The notes: a model not told the origin generated them from the sequence alone. A DNA stretch of 64,000 bases from Ampullaceana balthica (GCA_944989445.1 CALYLW010000016.1:4409765-4473764); one strand, 5' to 3'; positions 10,165 to 23,266 are shown, counted from the first letter of the stretch. Numbers and translations: made by a program.

Positions 10165-11995
10165 TATATTGCCTATATAAACGAATATCTACATCCTCAG
10201 AAAATAATCTGCACTAGATGGACGAAAAAGCCACCCCCACCCCAATACTTCTCTACAATTTACCTCATTTTTTTGTGACTGGTGTTTTCACTATGGACTG
10301 AAGGTGCGGAGAAGGACATTTTTTAAAATTGATTTGATCCAATATTTATCTAGACATCTGCATTAGTAAATTTGCATGCCAATCTTTTCATTAATTTGTA
10401 CAAATTCTATCTAGACACAAATTCTATCTAGATTACGTTTTTCGTAAGTTATGTTTAGTGTGGTCCCATGGAAATATCCGATTTTCAAATGCGCCTCTGT
10501 AAATAAAAAAAATTGTAATAAGAGGTTTAACTGCAGTTATTTTCCCGCGTCTCTAAGGCAATTTTATGGTTATAAGTCGTTTTAAGGGAAAGAAAACAAT
10601 GAAACATAAAATGATTTCAACAACAATATAACCGGGACTGCAAATCTACATGATTTATCTTATTTTATGTTGAGGAATTTATTTTAATTTTAAACTGAAA
10701 AAAGGGGTGGGGTTAAATCTGGACTTAGACAAAAATACTGCATGGCGTGTTTAGGTATTTATATCGATGTTTAGTTGACGGAAAAATAACAACCAGTTAT
10801 TTCTTTTTAAATTATAATTTGTCTTTATATCTTATCTGTTACAGACACTCCTTCTATACAGAAGATTATTGCGTCCAACAGTCATTGTTTTTGTCTAGCC
10901 TTTAATTTTATTAGAGTTTTTAATGTTGATGACATAGTGTGTTGATTTTCCTGGTTTTATCAGACAAACCATTCCACGTCCGGTTGTTTGATCAGACAAC
11001 CCATTCCACGTCCGGTTGTTTGATCAGACAACCCATTCCACATCCGAATTTCAGACAAGAAAAACACCATCACTTTGTTGCTCATTTCTAACATTTGTGA
11101 CGTCATTTCAATGATTTTCTTGATGGAGATTTTCAACTGCTGATTAAGCAGCTAGCACTAGGCCAGGGATTAGATTTGATAAGGTCCTAAATTATAGCTT
11201 GTGTAGCTTATACCTATATCTAGCACTGGCTATCGCAAATCAATACGTATGCAATGATGTCACTGACAAAGACAAAAAAACAACAACAAATAAACAAAAA
11301 AGTGAAACATTTTTATTATTCTTTTTTAAATATTATTATGATGACCTCTCCATAATGGGAAACACTATAAGGTAAACATAAAAAATATCTAACCATGGGA
11401 AGTGACAGGGGTCAAAGGTCATCTCTGGACGCATGTTGGGACAAAGAGATAAAAGAGTATTGGTTGTGGGTGTTCATTATAAGGATGTAACATCACACAG
11501 AGAAACAAAACACAGGTGCACAAAAGTGCCTAGAGAAATAAAAGACAAGTGCAAAAGTGCGCGCGAGAAACCAGTCATTTTACCACACATACATATCAAG
11601 TAGAAATAGTCTTTTTACCAGGCACATACATGTGCAATGGAAACGAACATATGCGCACTTAAAACACAAGTCATTTGGCCAGGTACACACGTGCATTAGA
11701 TATAAATTATATATGACCTCAAACCATAACCGAAATGAAACATGTAGCCTACACAGACGTGTACAAGAACAAGGTAGATATTGAACTGACCGCAGAAATG
11801 GACCGCTTGAACATGTAAACATTTGTACAAGAGAAATACACTTTTAAACAATAAGTCTAATTTATGATTCAACCAAAAACAAAAGGTCAAAGGTCACATT
11901 TCTGCCCACAACACCCAATCCCTCAAACATCATATAACATAACATGTCCTTACTGAAACAAACCATGGACACGAAGAGATATAAGTTATTGATAG
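10165..11995. other. Unassigned sequence with one short triplication
   Basis: AT-rich non-coding DNA. A roughly 33-base unit with core CCATTCCACGTCCGGTTGTT is present three times at about 10970-11050. The 60-80 codon frames between 11557 and 11890 show no recognisable domain. Confidence 0.5.
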
Positions 11996-11998
11996 AAA

Positions 11999-13290
11999 TA
12001 TATGTACAACTGTTCAAGTACTATCAATAGCAATGCCGTACACATGTTACATGTACTAGTATCAATAACAATGCCGTACACATGTTACAGGTACTACTAT
12101 CAATAGAAATGCCGTACGCATGTTACAGGTACTACTATCAATAGAAATGCCGTACACATGTTAAAGGTACTACTATCAATAGAAATGATGTACACATGTT
12201 ACAGGTACTACTATCAATAGCAATGCTGTACACATGTTACAGGTACTACTATCAATAGAAATGCCGCACGCATGTTACAGGTACTACTATCAATAGAAAT
12301 GCCGTACACATGTTACATGTACTACTATAAATAGAAATGCCGTACACATGTTACAGGTACTACTATCAATAGAAATGCTGTACACATGTTACAGGTACTA
12401 CTATCAATAGAAATGCCGTACACATGTTACAGGTACTACTATCAATAACAATGCCGTACACATGTTACATGTACTATCAATAGCAATGCCGTACACATGT
12501 TACAGGTACTACTATCAATAGCAATGCCGTACACATGTACTACTATCAATAGAAATGCTGTACATATGTTACATGTACTACTATCAATAGCAATGCTGTA
12601 CACATGTTACATGTACTACTATCAATAGCAATGCCGTACACATGTACTACTATCAATAGAAATGCTGTACATATGTTACATGTACTACTATCAATAGCAA
12701 TGCCGTACACATGTTACAGGTACTACTATAAATAGAAATGCCGTACACATGTTACAGGTACTACTATCAATAGCAATGCTGTACACATGCTACAGGTACT
12801 ACTATCAATAGAAATGCCGTACACATGTTACAGGTACTACTATCAATAACAATGCCGTACACATGTTACATGTACTATCAATAGCAATGCCGTACACATG
12901 TTACAGGTACTACTAACAATAGCAATGCCGTACACATGTACTACTATCAATAGAAATGCTGTACACATGTTACATGTACTACTATCAATAGCAATGCTGT
13001 ACACATGTTACATGTACTACTATCAATAACAATGCCGTACACATGTTACAGGTACTACTATCAATAGCAATGCCGTACACATGTTACAGGTACTACTATC
13101 AATAGCAATGCCGTACACATGTTACAGGTACTACTATCAATAGAAATGCCGTACACATGTTACAGGTACTACTATCAATAGCAATGCCGTACACATGTTA
13201 CAGGTACTACTATCAATAGCAATGCCGTACACATGTTATAGGTACTACTATCAATAGAAATGCCGTACACATGTTACAGGTACTACATAC
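11999..13290. repeat. Minisatellite, 37-base unit, about 35 copies
   Basis: Core AATGCCGTACACATGTTACA. Some units lack the TTACAGG segment, giving a shorter variant that itself recurs as part of a larger block (compare about 12420-12600 with 12830-12970). Confidence 0.95.
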
Positions 13291-13769
13291 ATATGTATTC
13301 TGGAAATATGTAAGTTTAAAAAAAAATCATTCCTAAAATACGGAGGCCAAAGGGGACTAGGATATTTCCAATTTATTTTTAAAAAAGATGGATTTTCTAA
13401 ATTTGAATTCTATTTACAGTAATTACAGAGAGTATATAGAAAAACAACAGATAAAACTGTCGCAGAAAAAAGAGTGACTCGAAAAAACAATAAGAAATTT
13501 GCAATTTATGAAGTTGTATGGTTTAATAAGAAACATATCCCTAGCTATATATCAATTTATATAGTTTAACATAGATTTTAAAGAGTAGATCGGTTAGTCA
13601 CAAATTTTAGTGAATAACCTAAAATTCATTGTTGTAATATATTCATTAGCAGTGGTAGTTTCCGTAGAACATATGGTAGTGATAATTTCAGTAGATATAT
13701 TCAAAGCAATATTGTGTTAGCATAGAATAGCACTCTGAGAATGGAGGGATAGATTGATTAAAGAATGCT

Positions 13770-14075
13770 GGCAAATTAAGACATGCTTGACCTTGAATGA
13801 TCACATTAAGACATCCTTGACCTTTAATAATCACATTAAGACAGCCTTGACCTTGAGCTAATGGAAGGAGGTTCAAGTCAGAAGGTAGCTAGAGTTATCT
13901 GTCACAACCATGGGAGGCCTCTGGTGGTCTGTTCAGACAACTCTGCAGATAGAGTTACCTCTAACAACCAAGGGAGGCCACTGGTGGTCTGTACAGACAA
14001 CACTGAAGCTAGAGTTATCTGTCACAACCAAGGGAGGCCACTGGTGGTCTTTACAGACAACTTTTTGTTCAGGGG
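13770..14075. repeat. Two adjoining short arrays, about 28-base x3 and 60-base x3
   Basis: The first (13770-13858) has core AAGACATGCTTGACCTTGAA. The second (13885-14075) has core CAACCAAGGGAGGCCACTGG; 60 is a multiple of 3 so it keeps an open frame of 81 codons, without coding evidence. Confidence 0.8.
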
Positions 14076-14486
14076 TTCTCACAACCAGAAAAGGCGAGTT
14101 CTGTAAATGTTGAATAATGTCGAATGTTCAACTAATACTCATCCAACATATGTCATTAAAAAACACTTCCCTGCTAGCTTTTATTCTGATTTGTTGCATG
14201 AAATTATAATCATTTTTTGGTACAATATTCAACAATGATATTCAATACTTGTTACAAACAATTTCAAAATCAGAAATAACATAATTTTATTTTTTGTCAG
14301 GGCAACTGTGTGTGTGTGTGGGTGGGGTGTGGATGTAGCTGGAATTTGTTTTAATGTTCCCCCTCTGTATTTGTGGACATCACTCGCTCCACCCTACCCC
14401 CTCCCCCCACACACACAGCCAAACTAGTTGACGTCACTCAAGAGGATGAGTGTGATGTAATAAAAACAAATAAAATGCAAAAAATA
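14076..14486. other. Unassigned sequence with a short GT tract
   Basis: Non-coding in appearance; a GTGTGTGTGTG run near 14310 and a C-rich run near 14395. Confidence 0.5.
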
Positions 14487-15872
14487 TATAAAGTAGACAT
14501 CATTAGAAGGGCATCAGGTCTGGTAGAAATGACATCATTAGAAGGGCACCAGGTCTGGTAGAAATGACATCATTAGAAGGGCACCAGGTCTGGTAGAAAT
14601 GACATCATTAGAAGGGCACCAGGTCTGGTAGAAATGACATCATTAGAAGGGCACCAGGTCTGGTAGAAATGACATCATTAGAAGGGCATCAGGTCTGGTA
14701 GAAATGACATCATTAGAAGGGCATCAGGTCTGGTAGAAATGACATCTATAGAAGGGCATCAGGTCTAGTAGAAATGACATCATTAGAATGGCACCATGTC
14801 TGGTAGAAATGACATCATTAGAAGGGCACCAGGTCTGGTAGAAATGACATCATTAGAAGGGCATCAGGTCTGGTAGAAATGAAATCATAAGAAGGGCACC
14901 AGGTCTGGTAGAAATGACATCATTAGAAGGGCTTCAGGTCTGGTAGAAATGACATCATTAGAAGGGCACCAGGTCTGGTAGAAATGACATCATTAGAAGG
15001 GCATCAGGTCTGGTAGAAATGACATCATTAGAAGGGCACCAGAACTGGTAGAAATGAAATCATAAGAAGGGCACCAGGTCTGGTAGAAATGACATCATTA
15101 GAAGGGCATCAGGTCTGGTAGAAATGACATCATTAGAAGGGCATCAGGTCTGGTAGAAATGACATCATTAGAAGGGCACCAGGTCTGGTAGAAATGACAT
15201 CATTAGAAGGGCACCAGGTCTGGTAGAAATGACATAATTAGAAGGGTACCAGGTCTGGTAGAAATGAAATCATAAGAAGGGCACCAGGTCTGGTAGAAAT
15301 GACATCATTAGAAGGGCACCAGGTCTGGTAGAAATGACATCATTAGAAGGGCACCAGGTCTGGTAGAAATGACATAATTAGAAGGGCACCAGGTCTGGTA
15401 GAAATGAAATCATAAGAAGGGCACCAGGTCTGGTAGAAATGACATCACTAGAAGGGCATCAGGTCTGGTAGAAATGACATCATTAGAAGGGCATCAGGTC
15501 TGGTAGAAATGACATCATTAGAAGGGCACCAGGTCTGGTAGAAATGACATCATTAGAAGGGCATCAGGTCTGGTAGAAATGACATCATTAGAAGGGCACC
15601 AGGTCTGGCACAAAATGACATTAGAAGGGCACCAGGTCTGGTAGCAATGACATCATTAGAAGGGCATCAGGTCTGGTAGAAATGACATCATTAGAAAGGC
15701 ACCAGGTCTGGTAGAAATGACATCATTAGAAGGGCACCAGGTCTGATAGAAATGACATCATTAAAGGGGCATTAGATCTGGTAGAAATGACATCATTAAA
15801 AGGGCACCAGGTCTGGTAGAAATGACATCATTAATAGGGCACCAGGTCTGGTAACCATGACATCATTAGATA
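14487..15872. repeat. Minisatellite, 35-base unit, about 39 copies
   Basis: Core AGAAGGGCACCAGGTCTGGT, with an ACC/ATC variant that alternates in blocks and a recurrent AAATCATAAGAAG variant. Confidence 0.95.
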
Positions 15873-15914
15873 GCCATCAAAACTTTCCGCCAGGTAATTC
15901 AATAATTTCTTCTC

Positions 15915-17575
15915 TAATGCCATCAACCCTAGGTAATCTCCCATGCCCTATTGCCATCAACCCTAGCTAATCTCCCATGCCCTAATGCTATCAAAGAAAT
16001 CAACCCTAGCTAATCTCCCATGCCCTAATGCCATCAACCCTAGCTAATCTCCCATGCCCTAATGCCATCAACCCTAGGTAATATCCCTTGCCCTAATGCC
16101 ATCAACCCTAGCTAATCTCCCATGCCCTAATGCCATCAACCCTAGCTAATCTCCCATGCCCTAATGCCATCAACCCTAGCTAATCGCCCATGCCCTAATG
16201 CCATCAACCCTAGGTAATCTCCCATGCCATAATGCCATCAACCCTCGCTAATCTCCCATGCCATAATGCCATCAGCCCTAGCAAATCTCCCATGCCATCA
16301 ACCCTAGCTAATCTCCCATGCCCTAATGCCATCAACACTAGCTAATCTCCCATGCCCTAATGCCATCAACCCTAGCTAATCTCCCATGCCCTAATGCCAT
16401 CAACCCTAGCTAATCTCCCATGCCATAATGCCATCAACCCTAGCTAATCTCCCATGCCCTAATGCCATCAACCCTAGCTAATCTCCCATGCCATAATGTC
16501 ATCAACCCTAGCTAATCTCCCATGCCATAATGCCATCAACCCTAGCTAATCTCTCATGCCATCAACCCTAGATAATCTCCCATGCCATAATGCATTCAAC
16601 CCTAGCTAATCTCCCATGCCATCAACCCTAGCTAATCTGCCATGCAATAATGCCATCAACCCTAGCTAATCTCCCATGCCATAATGCCATCAACCCTAGC
16701 TAATCTCCCATGCCCTAATGCCATCAACCCTAGCTAATCTCCCATGCCATCAACCCTAGCTAATCTCCCATGCCATCAACCCTAGCTAATCTCCCATGCC
16801 ATAATGCCATCAACCCCAGCTAATCTCCCATGCCCTAATGCCATCAACCCTAGCTAATCTCCCAACTCCCATGCCATAATGCCATCAACCCTAGCTAATC
16901 TCCCATGCCATAATGCCATCAACCCTAGCTACTCTCTCATGCCATAATGCCATCAACCATAGCTAATCTCCCATGCCATCAACCCTAGCTAATCTCCCAT
17001 GCCATAATGCCATCAACCCTAGCTAATCTCCCATGCCATAATGCCATCAACCCTAGCTAATCTCCCATGCCATAATGCCATCAACCCTAGCTAATCTCCC
17101 ATGCCATAATGCCATCAACCGTAGCTAATCTCACCTGCCATAATACCATCAACCCTAGCTAATCTCCCATGCCATAATGCCATCAACCCTAGATAATCTC
17201 CCATGCCATAATGCCATCAACCCTAGCTAATCTCCCATGCCATAATGCCATCAACCCTAGATAATCTCCCATGCCATCAACCCTAGCTAATCTCCCATGC
17301 CATAATGCCATCAACCCTAGATAATCTCCCATGCCATAATGCCATCAACCCTAGCTAATCTCCCATGCCATAATGCCATCAACCCTAGATAATCTCCCAT
17401 GCCATCAACCCTAGCTAATCTCCCATGCCATAATGCCATCAACCCTAGATAATCTCCCATGCCATAATGCCATCAACCCTAGCTAATCTCCCATGCCATA
17501 ATGCCATCAACCCTAGATAATCTCCCATGCCATCAACCCTAGCTAATCTCCCATGCCCTAATGCTATCAACCCAT
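15915..17575. repeat. Minisatellite, 34/24-base units, about 50 copies
   Basis: Core CATCAACCCTAGCTAATCTC. A long unit with CCATAATGC or CCCTAATGC and a short unit lacking it are interleaved; the right half shows a regular higher-order order of GCTAAT and GATAAT types with every third or fourth unit short. It abuts the preceding array within about 60 bases. Confidence 0.95.
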
Positions 17576-17599
17576 TGCACTAGCCCCTCAAAACTATCC

Positions 17600-17745
17600 A
17601 CACATATTACACGCCATGGTCAAAGAATACAAGACATGATCAATGATTAAAAGCAATGGTCAATGATTAAAAGCAATGGTCAACGATTAAAAGCAATGGT
17701 CAAAGATTATAAACAACCAACAAAGACTATAAGCTATGGTGCTCT
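17600..17745. repeat. 20-base tandem repeat, 5-6 copies
   Basis: Unit AAGCAATGGTCAATGATTAA. Confidence 0.8.
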
Positions 17746-17884
17746 AAAGCCCTTATTGATATCTATTTATTGATACAGTTTGAAATATCACAGAACTAGC
17801 AGACACATGTTGTCATTTAGAGTCTCTTGAGTTGGACGAGATCTTATCATTATTTATCAAACAGCATTTGTCTCTGTAAAAATC

Positions 17885-18821
17885 ACCACAGAGCCAAGTA
17901 AGGACCAAATATCTCAGAGCCAAGTAAGCACCAAATATCTCAGAGCCAAGTAAGGACCAAATATATCAGAGCCAAGTAAGGACCAAATATCTCAGAGCCA
18001 AGCAAGGACCAAATATCTCAGAGCCAAGTAAGGACCAAATATCTCAGAGCCAAGTAAGTACCAAATATCTCAGAGCCAAGTAAGGACCAACTATTTCAGA
18101 GATAAGTAAGGACCGACTATCTCAGAGCCAAGTAAGGACCGATGACCTTAGAGACAAGTAAGGATCAACTATCTCAGAGCCGAGTAAGGACCAACTATCT
18201 CAGAGGCAAGTAAGGACCTACTATCTCAGAGAGAAGTAAGGACCAACTATCTCAGAGCCAAGTAAGGACCAACTATCACAGAGAGAAGTAAGGACCATCT
18301 ATCTCAGAGAGAGGTAAGGACCAACTATCTCAGAGCCAAGTAAGGACCGACTATCTCAGAGCAAAGTAAGGACCTATTACCTCAGAGCCAAGTAAGGAGC
18401 AACAATCTCAGAACCAAGTAAGTATCAACTATCTCAGAGCCAAGTAAGGACCAACTATCTCAGAGAGAAGTAAGGACCAACTATCACAGAGCCAAGTAAG
18501 GACCGACTATCTCAGAGCCAAGTAAGGACTGACTATCTCAGGGCCAAGTAAGGACCATCTATCTCAGAGAGAAGTAGGATCAACTATCTCAGAGCCAAGT
18601 AAGGACCAACTATCTCACAGAGAAGTAAGGATCAACTATCTCAGAGCCAAGTAAGGACCAAATATCTCACAGAGAAGTAAGGATCAACTATCTCAGAGAG
18701 AAGTAAGGACCAACTATCTCAGAGCCAAGTAAGGACCGACTATCTCAGAGCCAAGTAAGCACAAATTATCTCAGAGCCAAGTAAGGACCAACTATCCCAG
18801 ATACGAGTAAGGACCAACTAT
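17885..18821. repeat. Minisatellite, 26-base unit, interrupted array (left part)
   Basis: Core CAGAGCCAAGTAAGGACCAA with about 36 diverged copies. Two more copies appear at 19540-19580, on the far side of an inserted element. Confidence 0.9.
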
Positions 18822-19533
18822 GTTCGTTCGTCCGTCGATACGACGAGGACCACTCTAGTCATCCGAGGGTTGTAGACCGCTGGTGTGGGATGGATGACAA
18901 AAGTGACTTGCGCGGTGATTTTGATTTAAGTGAGAAGGAGTTGCGCAGTTCGTCGATCTCACTCTCTCGCCCGAGGCCATCTTATCCAGCGGCAGGACTA
19001 AGTCGAGACGGCTGGTGATGGAGACGGGTGCAGTGGATGGCCATGATGTCCTGTGTGTCTTGTCATGCCCTTAGCGTTCCACAACGCTTTGCTGAGATTC
19101 GCCTTTTTGACCGTTGACCAACTAGTGGTTCCTCCGCTCTGTCCACCGAATCCAGTCTTCACGTGCATAGATAGAAATATCTAGATCACCGAGGGTTTGA
19201 GACCCGTCGGCTACCCTCACCAGGTTTAGCCAGCCAGTCGAAGCCGTTGCCCGGGGTGTGACTACTGCGCACGTTGCAGTTTCTATGAGCCACTGGTGAG
19301 AGCTGTGGGCTGTGAGACAACTTCCGGATTAATATTAATAGTATTAACAGCCACAAAATGACAAAACCAAGTAAAATACAACCAGACGAGCATAGAGGGA
19401 ATTCCTTTCGAAGATCAGTTCCTTGATAACTTTAATTTCCTTAATTTGCATTTGTATGTTGTATATTTCTCCAGCGCTTGATTGTTTTTGTCTTTTAATG
19501 ACAGCAGAGAAATTTAGGTTCCGCCATTTTGTA
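18822..19533. mobile_element. Insertion of unknown class inside a minisatellite
   Basis: The 26-base array stops at GGACCAACTAT and resumes after TACAACTAT; CAACTAT (815-821 and 19534-19540 in the last digits) is a 7-base duplication. The inserted 712 bases are GC-richer at the left (GTTCGTTCGTCCGTCGATAC, CGAGGGTTGTAGACCGCTGG) and AT-rich at the right. No open frame or inverted terminal repeat is seen. The layout would fit a SINE or an internally deleted non-LTR element retaining its 5' and 3' ends, but the class is not proven. Confidence 0.6.
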
Positions 19534-19663
19534 CAACTATATCAGAGCCAAGTAAGGACCAACTATCTCAGAGCCAAGTATGAGCCAAACAATTTCAAGA
19601 AGTCAGGTTTGTTTTTCTCCTTGCATACAATCACTGATAACTGATAATGACAAACATTCTGGC

Positions 19664-19865
19664 AAGATCCAACTTTCAAGCCCACTATTTTCATCCAACT
19701 TTCAAGCCCACTATTTTCAATCCAACTTTCAAGCCCACTATTTTCAATCCAACTTTCAAGCCCACTATTTTCAATCCAACTTTCAAGCCCACTATTTTCA
19801 TCCAACTTTCAAGCCCACTATTTTCAATCCAACTTTCAAGCCCACTATTTTCAATCCAACAAAAA
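19664..19865. repeat. Minisatellite, 27-base unit, 7-8 copies
   Basis: Core CCAACTTTCAAGCCCACTAT. Confidence 0.9.
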
Positions 19866-20490
19866 AATGAGAAGAAAGTAACAACAAGCTTAAAGAATTT
19901 TTAAATAAATTGCTAACTGCTAACCAACATGTCAGAAACACATAAGAAAACTAAACAAAGTAATTAAAAATTTTCATATTGTGTGCAAGTCTGAATATTA
20001 AACTCAATGCAAAGTCTGAATAGAATTAAGGAGAATGGCTTTTATCAAACTGGCAATTGTTGTTATGGTAAACATAAACATTCAATTAAGTCAAGTGAAA
20101 ATGTCGGATATATCATTTATTTAATATAATGCCTCCTAAATAAAACAAGACTGTATTGTTTAAACATTAAATTATATTCAGAATATTTTAAAAATACAAA
20201 TTTAAAAAAAGATGCATTGTCTTTGATCCTTTGTAAAACAATTTTTAAAAATAGTAAGGTAAAAAAAGCTTAAAATCACGTGTAATTTTGAATAAATCAA
20301 ATGCTAAACTCTACAACTAGAATAAACAATTCAACATTTTCCATTTGGCTTAAATTCAGGCTTCTCACTCTGTGCACTATGGGCCCTTCTTTACTTCTTG
20401 CTGCTTTGCCATCAACAGCCACATACAGGGCTCATATGTTGATCTGATGTTACAAGTTCGTAGCTTTAAGAAAAATTACCATCATCAAGG
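19866..20490. other. Unassigned AT-rich sequence
   Basis: No gene or repeat recognised. A TTTATT at 20116-20121 would be AATAAA on the minus strand, but it lies 2.5 kb below the PRUNE2-like stop and is not assigned. Confidence 0.4.
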
Positions 20491-20790
20491 TCAGATCCCC
20501 CACAACTATAAATCAGATACCCCACAACTATAAATCAGATACCCCACAACAATAAATCAGATACCCCACAACTATATATCAGATACCCCACAACTATAAA
20601 TCAGATCCCCCGCAACAATAAATCAGATACTCCACAACTATATATCAGATACCCCACAACTATAAATCAGATCCCCCGCAACAATAAATCAGATACCCCA
20701 CAACTATAAATCAGATACTCCACAACTATAAATCAGATCCCCCACAACTATAAATCATATACCCCACAACAAAAATTCAGCTACCCACAA
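20491..20790. repeat. Minisatellite, 21-base unit, about 14 copies
   Basis: Core CCCACAACTATAAATCAGAT. Confidence 0.9.
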
Positions 20791-21165
20791 CAAGAAATGA
20801 AACAAAAGTTTTTGATGACTTTAAAATCTTTCAGAATTGAAATCACTAATAAAAATGACCAGAAACACACAGCAAGTTGATAAACTGATGTAGTATAATG
20901 ACAGAGCCTGCCTGGCCTGGGAATAATTCATTATAAACACAATACAAACATAAAATACTACTAATAATATGTAACTCTGAATTGTGATAATACACATTCA
21001 GTCTGTTTATGTACACACATGTGTTCTTACAACATTCTGTACAACACAGACTGACATAGATAATTATATGTTGCTGATAAATATTCTGAGTATAAGATAT
21101 ATATCCCAAAACTTATTAATACTTGATATAGTTATTGTCTAACTCAGTGGTTGACTTGTTCATTC

Positions 21166-21430
21166 AATCATCATCTATCTATCAGACTGTTAGAACAGTT
21201 AATGGCCACATGATCTATCTATCAGACTGTTAGAACAGTTAATGGCCACATGATCTATCTATCAGACTGTTAGAACAGTTAATGGCCACATGATCTATCT
21301 ATCAGACTGTTAGAACAGTTAATGGCCACATGATCTATCTATCAGACTGTTAGAACAGTTAATGGCCACATGATCTATCTATCAGACTGTTAGAACAGTT
21401 AATGTCCACATGATCTATCCATCAGGCTGT
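21166..21430. repeat. Minisatellite, 40-base unit, 6-7 copies
   Basis: Core GACTGTTAGAACAGTTAATG; nearly identical copies, the unit containing an inverted CTGTTAGAACAG. Confidence 0.95.
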
Positions 21431-21679
21431 GGCCAGTCAGTCTATGATAGCCTCAACTAACAACTGATGATATCAAATAACCACAAAAAAAATAATGATG
21501 AGCTTAGAACAAATAAACACACACTCATATAAACAAATTTTTAAATAAACAAAATCATTGTAATCAAGACACAATCATATCTGTAACAGACACTCCTCTA
21601 CACAAGATTATTGCAATCTATAACATGACTCAAGGGATAAATTACTTTAAAGCAAGACCCACCTCTAGTCATATCTAAA

Positions 21680-21900
21680 TCAATATACCAATCAATCAAA
21701 CATCCAATCAGTCCAACAATCAATCAAACATCCAATCAGTCCAACAATCAATCAAACATCCAATCAGTCCAACAATCAATCAAACATCCAATCAGTCCAA
21801 CAATCAATCAAACATCCAATCAGTCCAACAATCAATCAATCATCCAATCAGTCCAACAATCAATCAAACATCCAATCAGTACAACAATCAATCAATCAGT
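21680..21900. repeat. Minisatellite, 28-base unit, 8 copies
   Basis: Core AATCAATCAAACATCCAATC. Confidence 0.9.
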
Positions 21901-21977
21901 ACTCTTTCTAAGATCTTAAAACAAACATTTTTAACCTCTAAGTGCACATATTAAACAAATGAAAACAACAACAACAA

Positions 21978-22203
21978 ATTTTGACAGCTGAGTACAAACT
22001 CATGTCTTCTGTCAACGTGGTTTACACTCACAAATATTGACAGCTGAGTACAAACTCATGTCTTCTGTCAACGTGGTTTACACTCACAAATATTGACAGC
22101 TGAGTACAAACTCATGTCTTCTGTCAACGTGGTTTACACTCACAAATATTGACAGCTGAGTACAAACTCATGTCTTCTGTCAACGTGGTTTACACTCACA
22201 AAT
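21978..22203. repeat. Minisatellite, 56-base unit, 4 identical copies
   Basis: Core TTGACAGCTGAGTACAAACT repeats at exact 56-base steps (21981, 22037, 22093, 22149). Confidence 0.95.
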
Positions 22204-22415
22204 GCCATCTGATCATTTCTCTGATTATCTGCATCAATTCTCATCACTATTTAAATCAAACATTCTTCCACTGGAGGCTGACTGTGTCCTGTATTCACAT
22301 TCACCCGAAACTCAATGATACAAAACATCAACAGACAAAATCTTCAGTCAATGAATGTTCATTGAATCTTTACATATTCTTTCTTTCCATTTGTCCCCTT
22401 CAGTTCACAGCTACT

Positions 22416-22582
22416 GTCAACACAACAAACTGTCAACACAACAAACTGTCAACACAACAAACTTTCAACACAACAAACTGTCAACACAACAAACTGTCAA
22501 CACAACAAACTGTCAACACAACAAACTTTCAACACAACAAACTGTCAACACAACAAACTGTCAACACAACAAACTGTCAACC
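22416..22582. repeat. 16-base tandem repeat, about 10 copies, near the gene 3' end
   Basis: Unit CAACACAACAAACTGT. It lies 77-240 bases past the stop of the PRUNE2-like gene and so is probably in its 3' untranslated region. Confidence 0.9.
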
Positions 22583-22658
22583 ACACTCAACCCCCCTCCC
22601 CGCCCCAGCAACAACAACAACCCAGCAATATAGCAACCCCCCACCCCCACACAGTAGA

Positions 22659-22938
22659 TCACTTTTGAAACTTCTTCTTCTGCTCTGCTTTCTTCTTCTC
22701 TTTCTCCCTTTCTTTTTTCGTCTCTTTTTCTTTTTCCTTTTCTTTTTTCTTCTTCTCTTTTTCCTCCTTGGCCTCTTGTTTCTTTCTTTCATCTGCTTGC
22801 TTCTTTCTGTCTTTCTCCTGTTTTCTTCTCTCCTTCTCCTTCCTTTTCCCCTCACGTTCCTCCTCTTTCAGCATCCTTTTCTCTTCTTCCTCCTGTTCCT
22901 CCAAGTAATGTGGATTATGTTTCAAGATCTCTTCAAGT
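22659..22938 (-). CDS. PRUNE2: PRUNE2-like, last coding exon: Lys/Glu-rich tail
   Basis: The acceptor TTTTCTTAG precedes A|CTTGAAGAG. Joined to exon 27720-27818, whose last two bases are CA, it gives CAA (Gln) and reads on as LEEILKHNPHYLEEQEEEEK, then an almost pure Lys/Glu/Arg run (KRKEKERRKQEKDRKKQ and similar) ending KKFQK and TGA at 22659-22661. The tail is 93 residues, predicted as a single charged helix or a KEKE-type motif. Such a tail is not part of the vertebrate BCH domain proteins I know. The coding strand is almost all purine here. Splicing from 24938 instead would shift the frame, so this tail belongs to the form that skips the cassette exon. Confidence rests on phase match and acceptor quality rather than on similarity. 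Confidence 0.7.
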
Positions 22939-22974
22939 CTAAGAAAACAAAATAGATTAAACTATAACAGCAAA

Positions 22975-23180
22975 ACTTCAATGTACACAAAACTTCAATG
23001 TACACAAAATTTCAACATACACAAAACTTCAACATACAGAAAACTTCAATGTACACAAAACTTAAATGTACAAACACTTAAATGTACACAAAACTTTAAC
23101 ATACATAGCACATTAATGTACACAAAACTTCAATGTACACAAAACTTCAACATACACAAAACTTCAATGTACACATGCCA
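22975..23180. repeat. 17-base tandem repeat, about 12 copies
   Basis: Unit ACTTCAATGTACACAAA; starts about 35 bases upstream (gene sense) of the last acceptor. Confidence 0.9.
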
Positions 23181-23266
23181 ATTTAAGATATCAATATTCA
23201 GTAGGGGGAAAATAGATAAAGATGTTTGTTAAAAGACTTCCACACAATATAGACTCTAACACACAA

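Noticed and set aside
11557..11890. Three frames of 64-80 codons
   Set aside because: They overlap on opposite strands with no recognisable protein.
13861..14106. 81-codon plus-strand frame (NNQGRPLVVCTDN)
   Set aside because: Three copies of a 60-base repeat; no support outside the repeat.
11999..17575. Arrays with 34-37-base periods resembling CRISPR repeats
   Set aside because: The units abut with no unique spacers, and the window is plainly eukaryotic (introns, LINE, hAT, Helitron).
22149..22955. 268-codon plus-strand frame with Phe/Leu-rich end
   Set aside because: It is antisense to the Lys/Glu-rich last exon, whose splice phase supports the minus strand.
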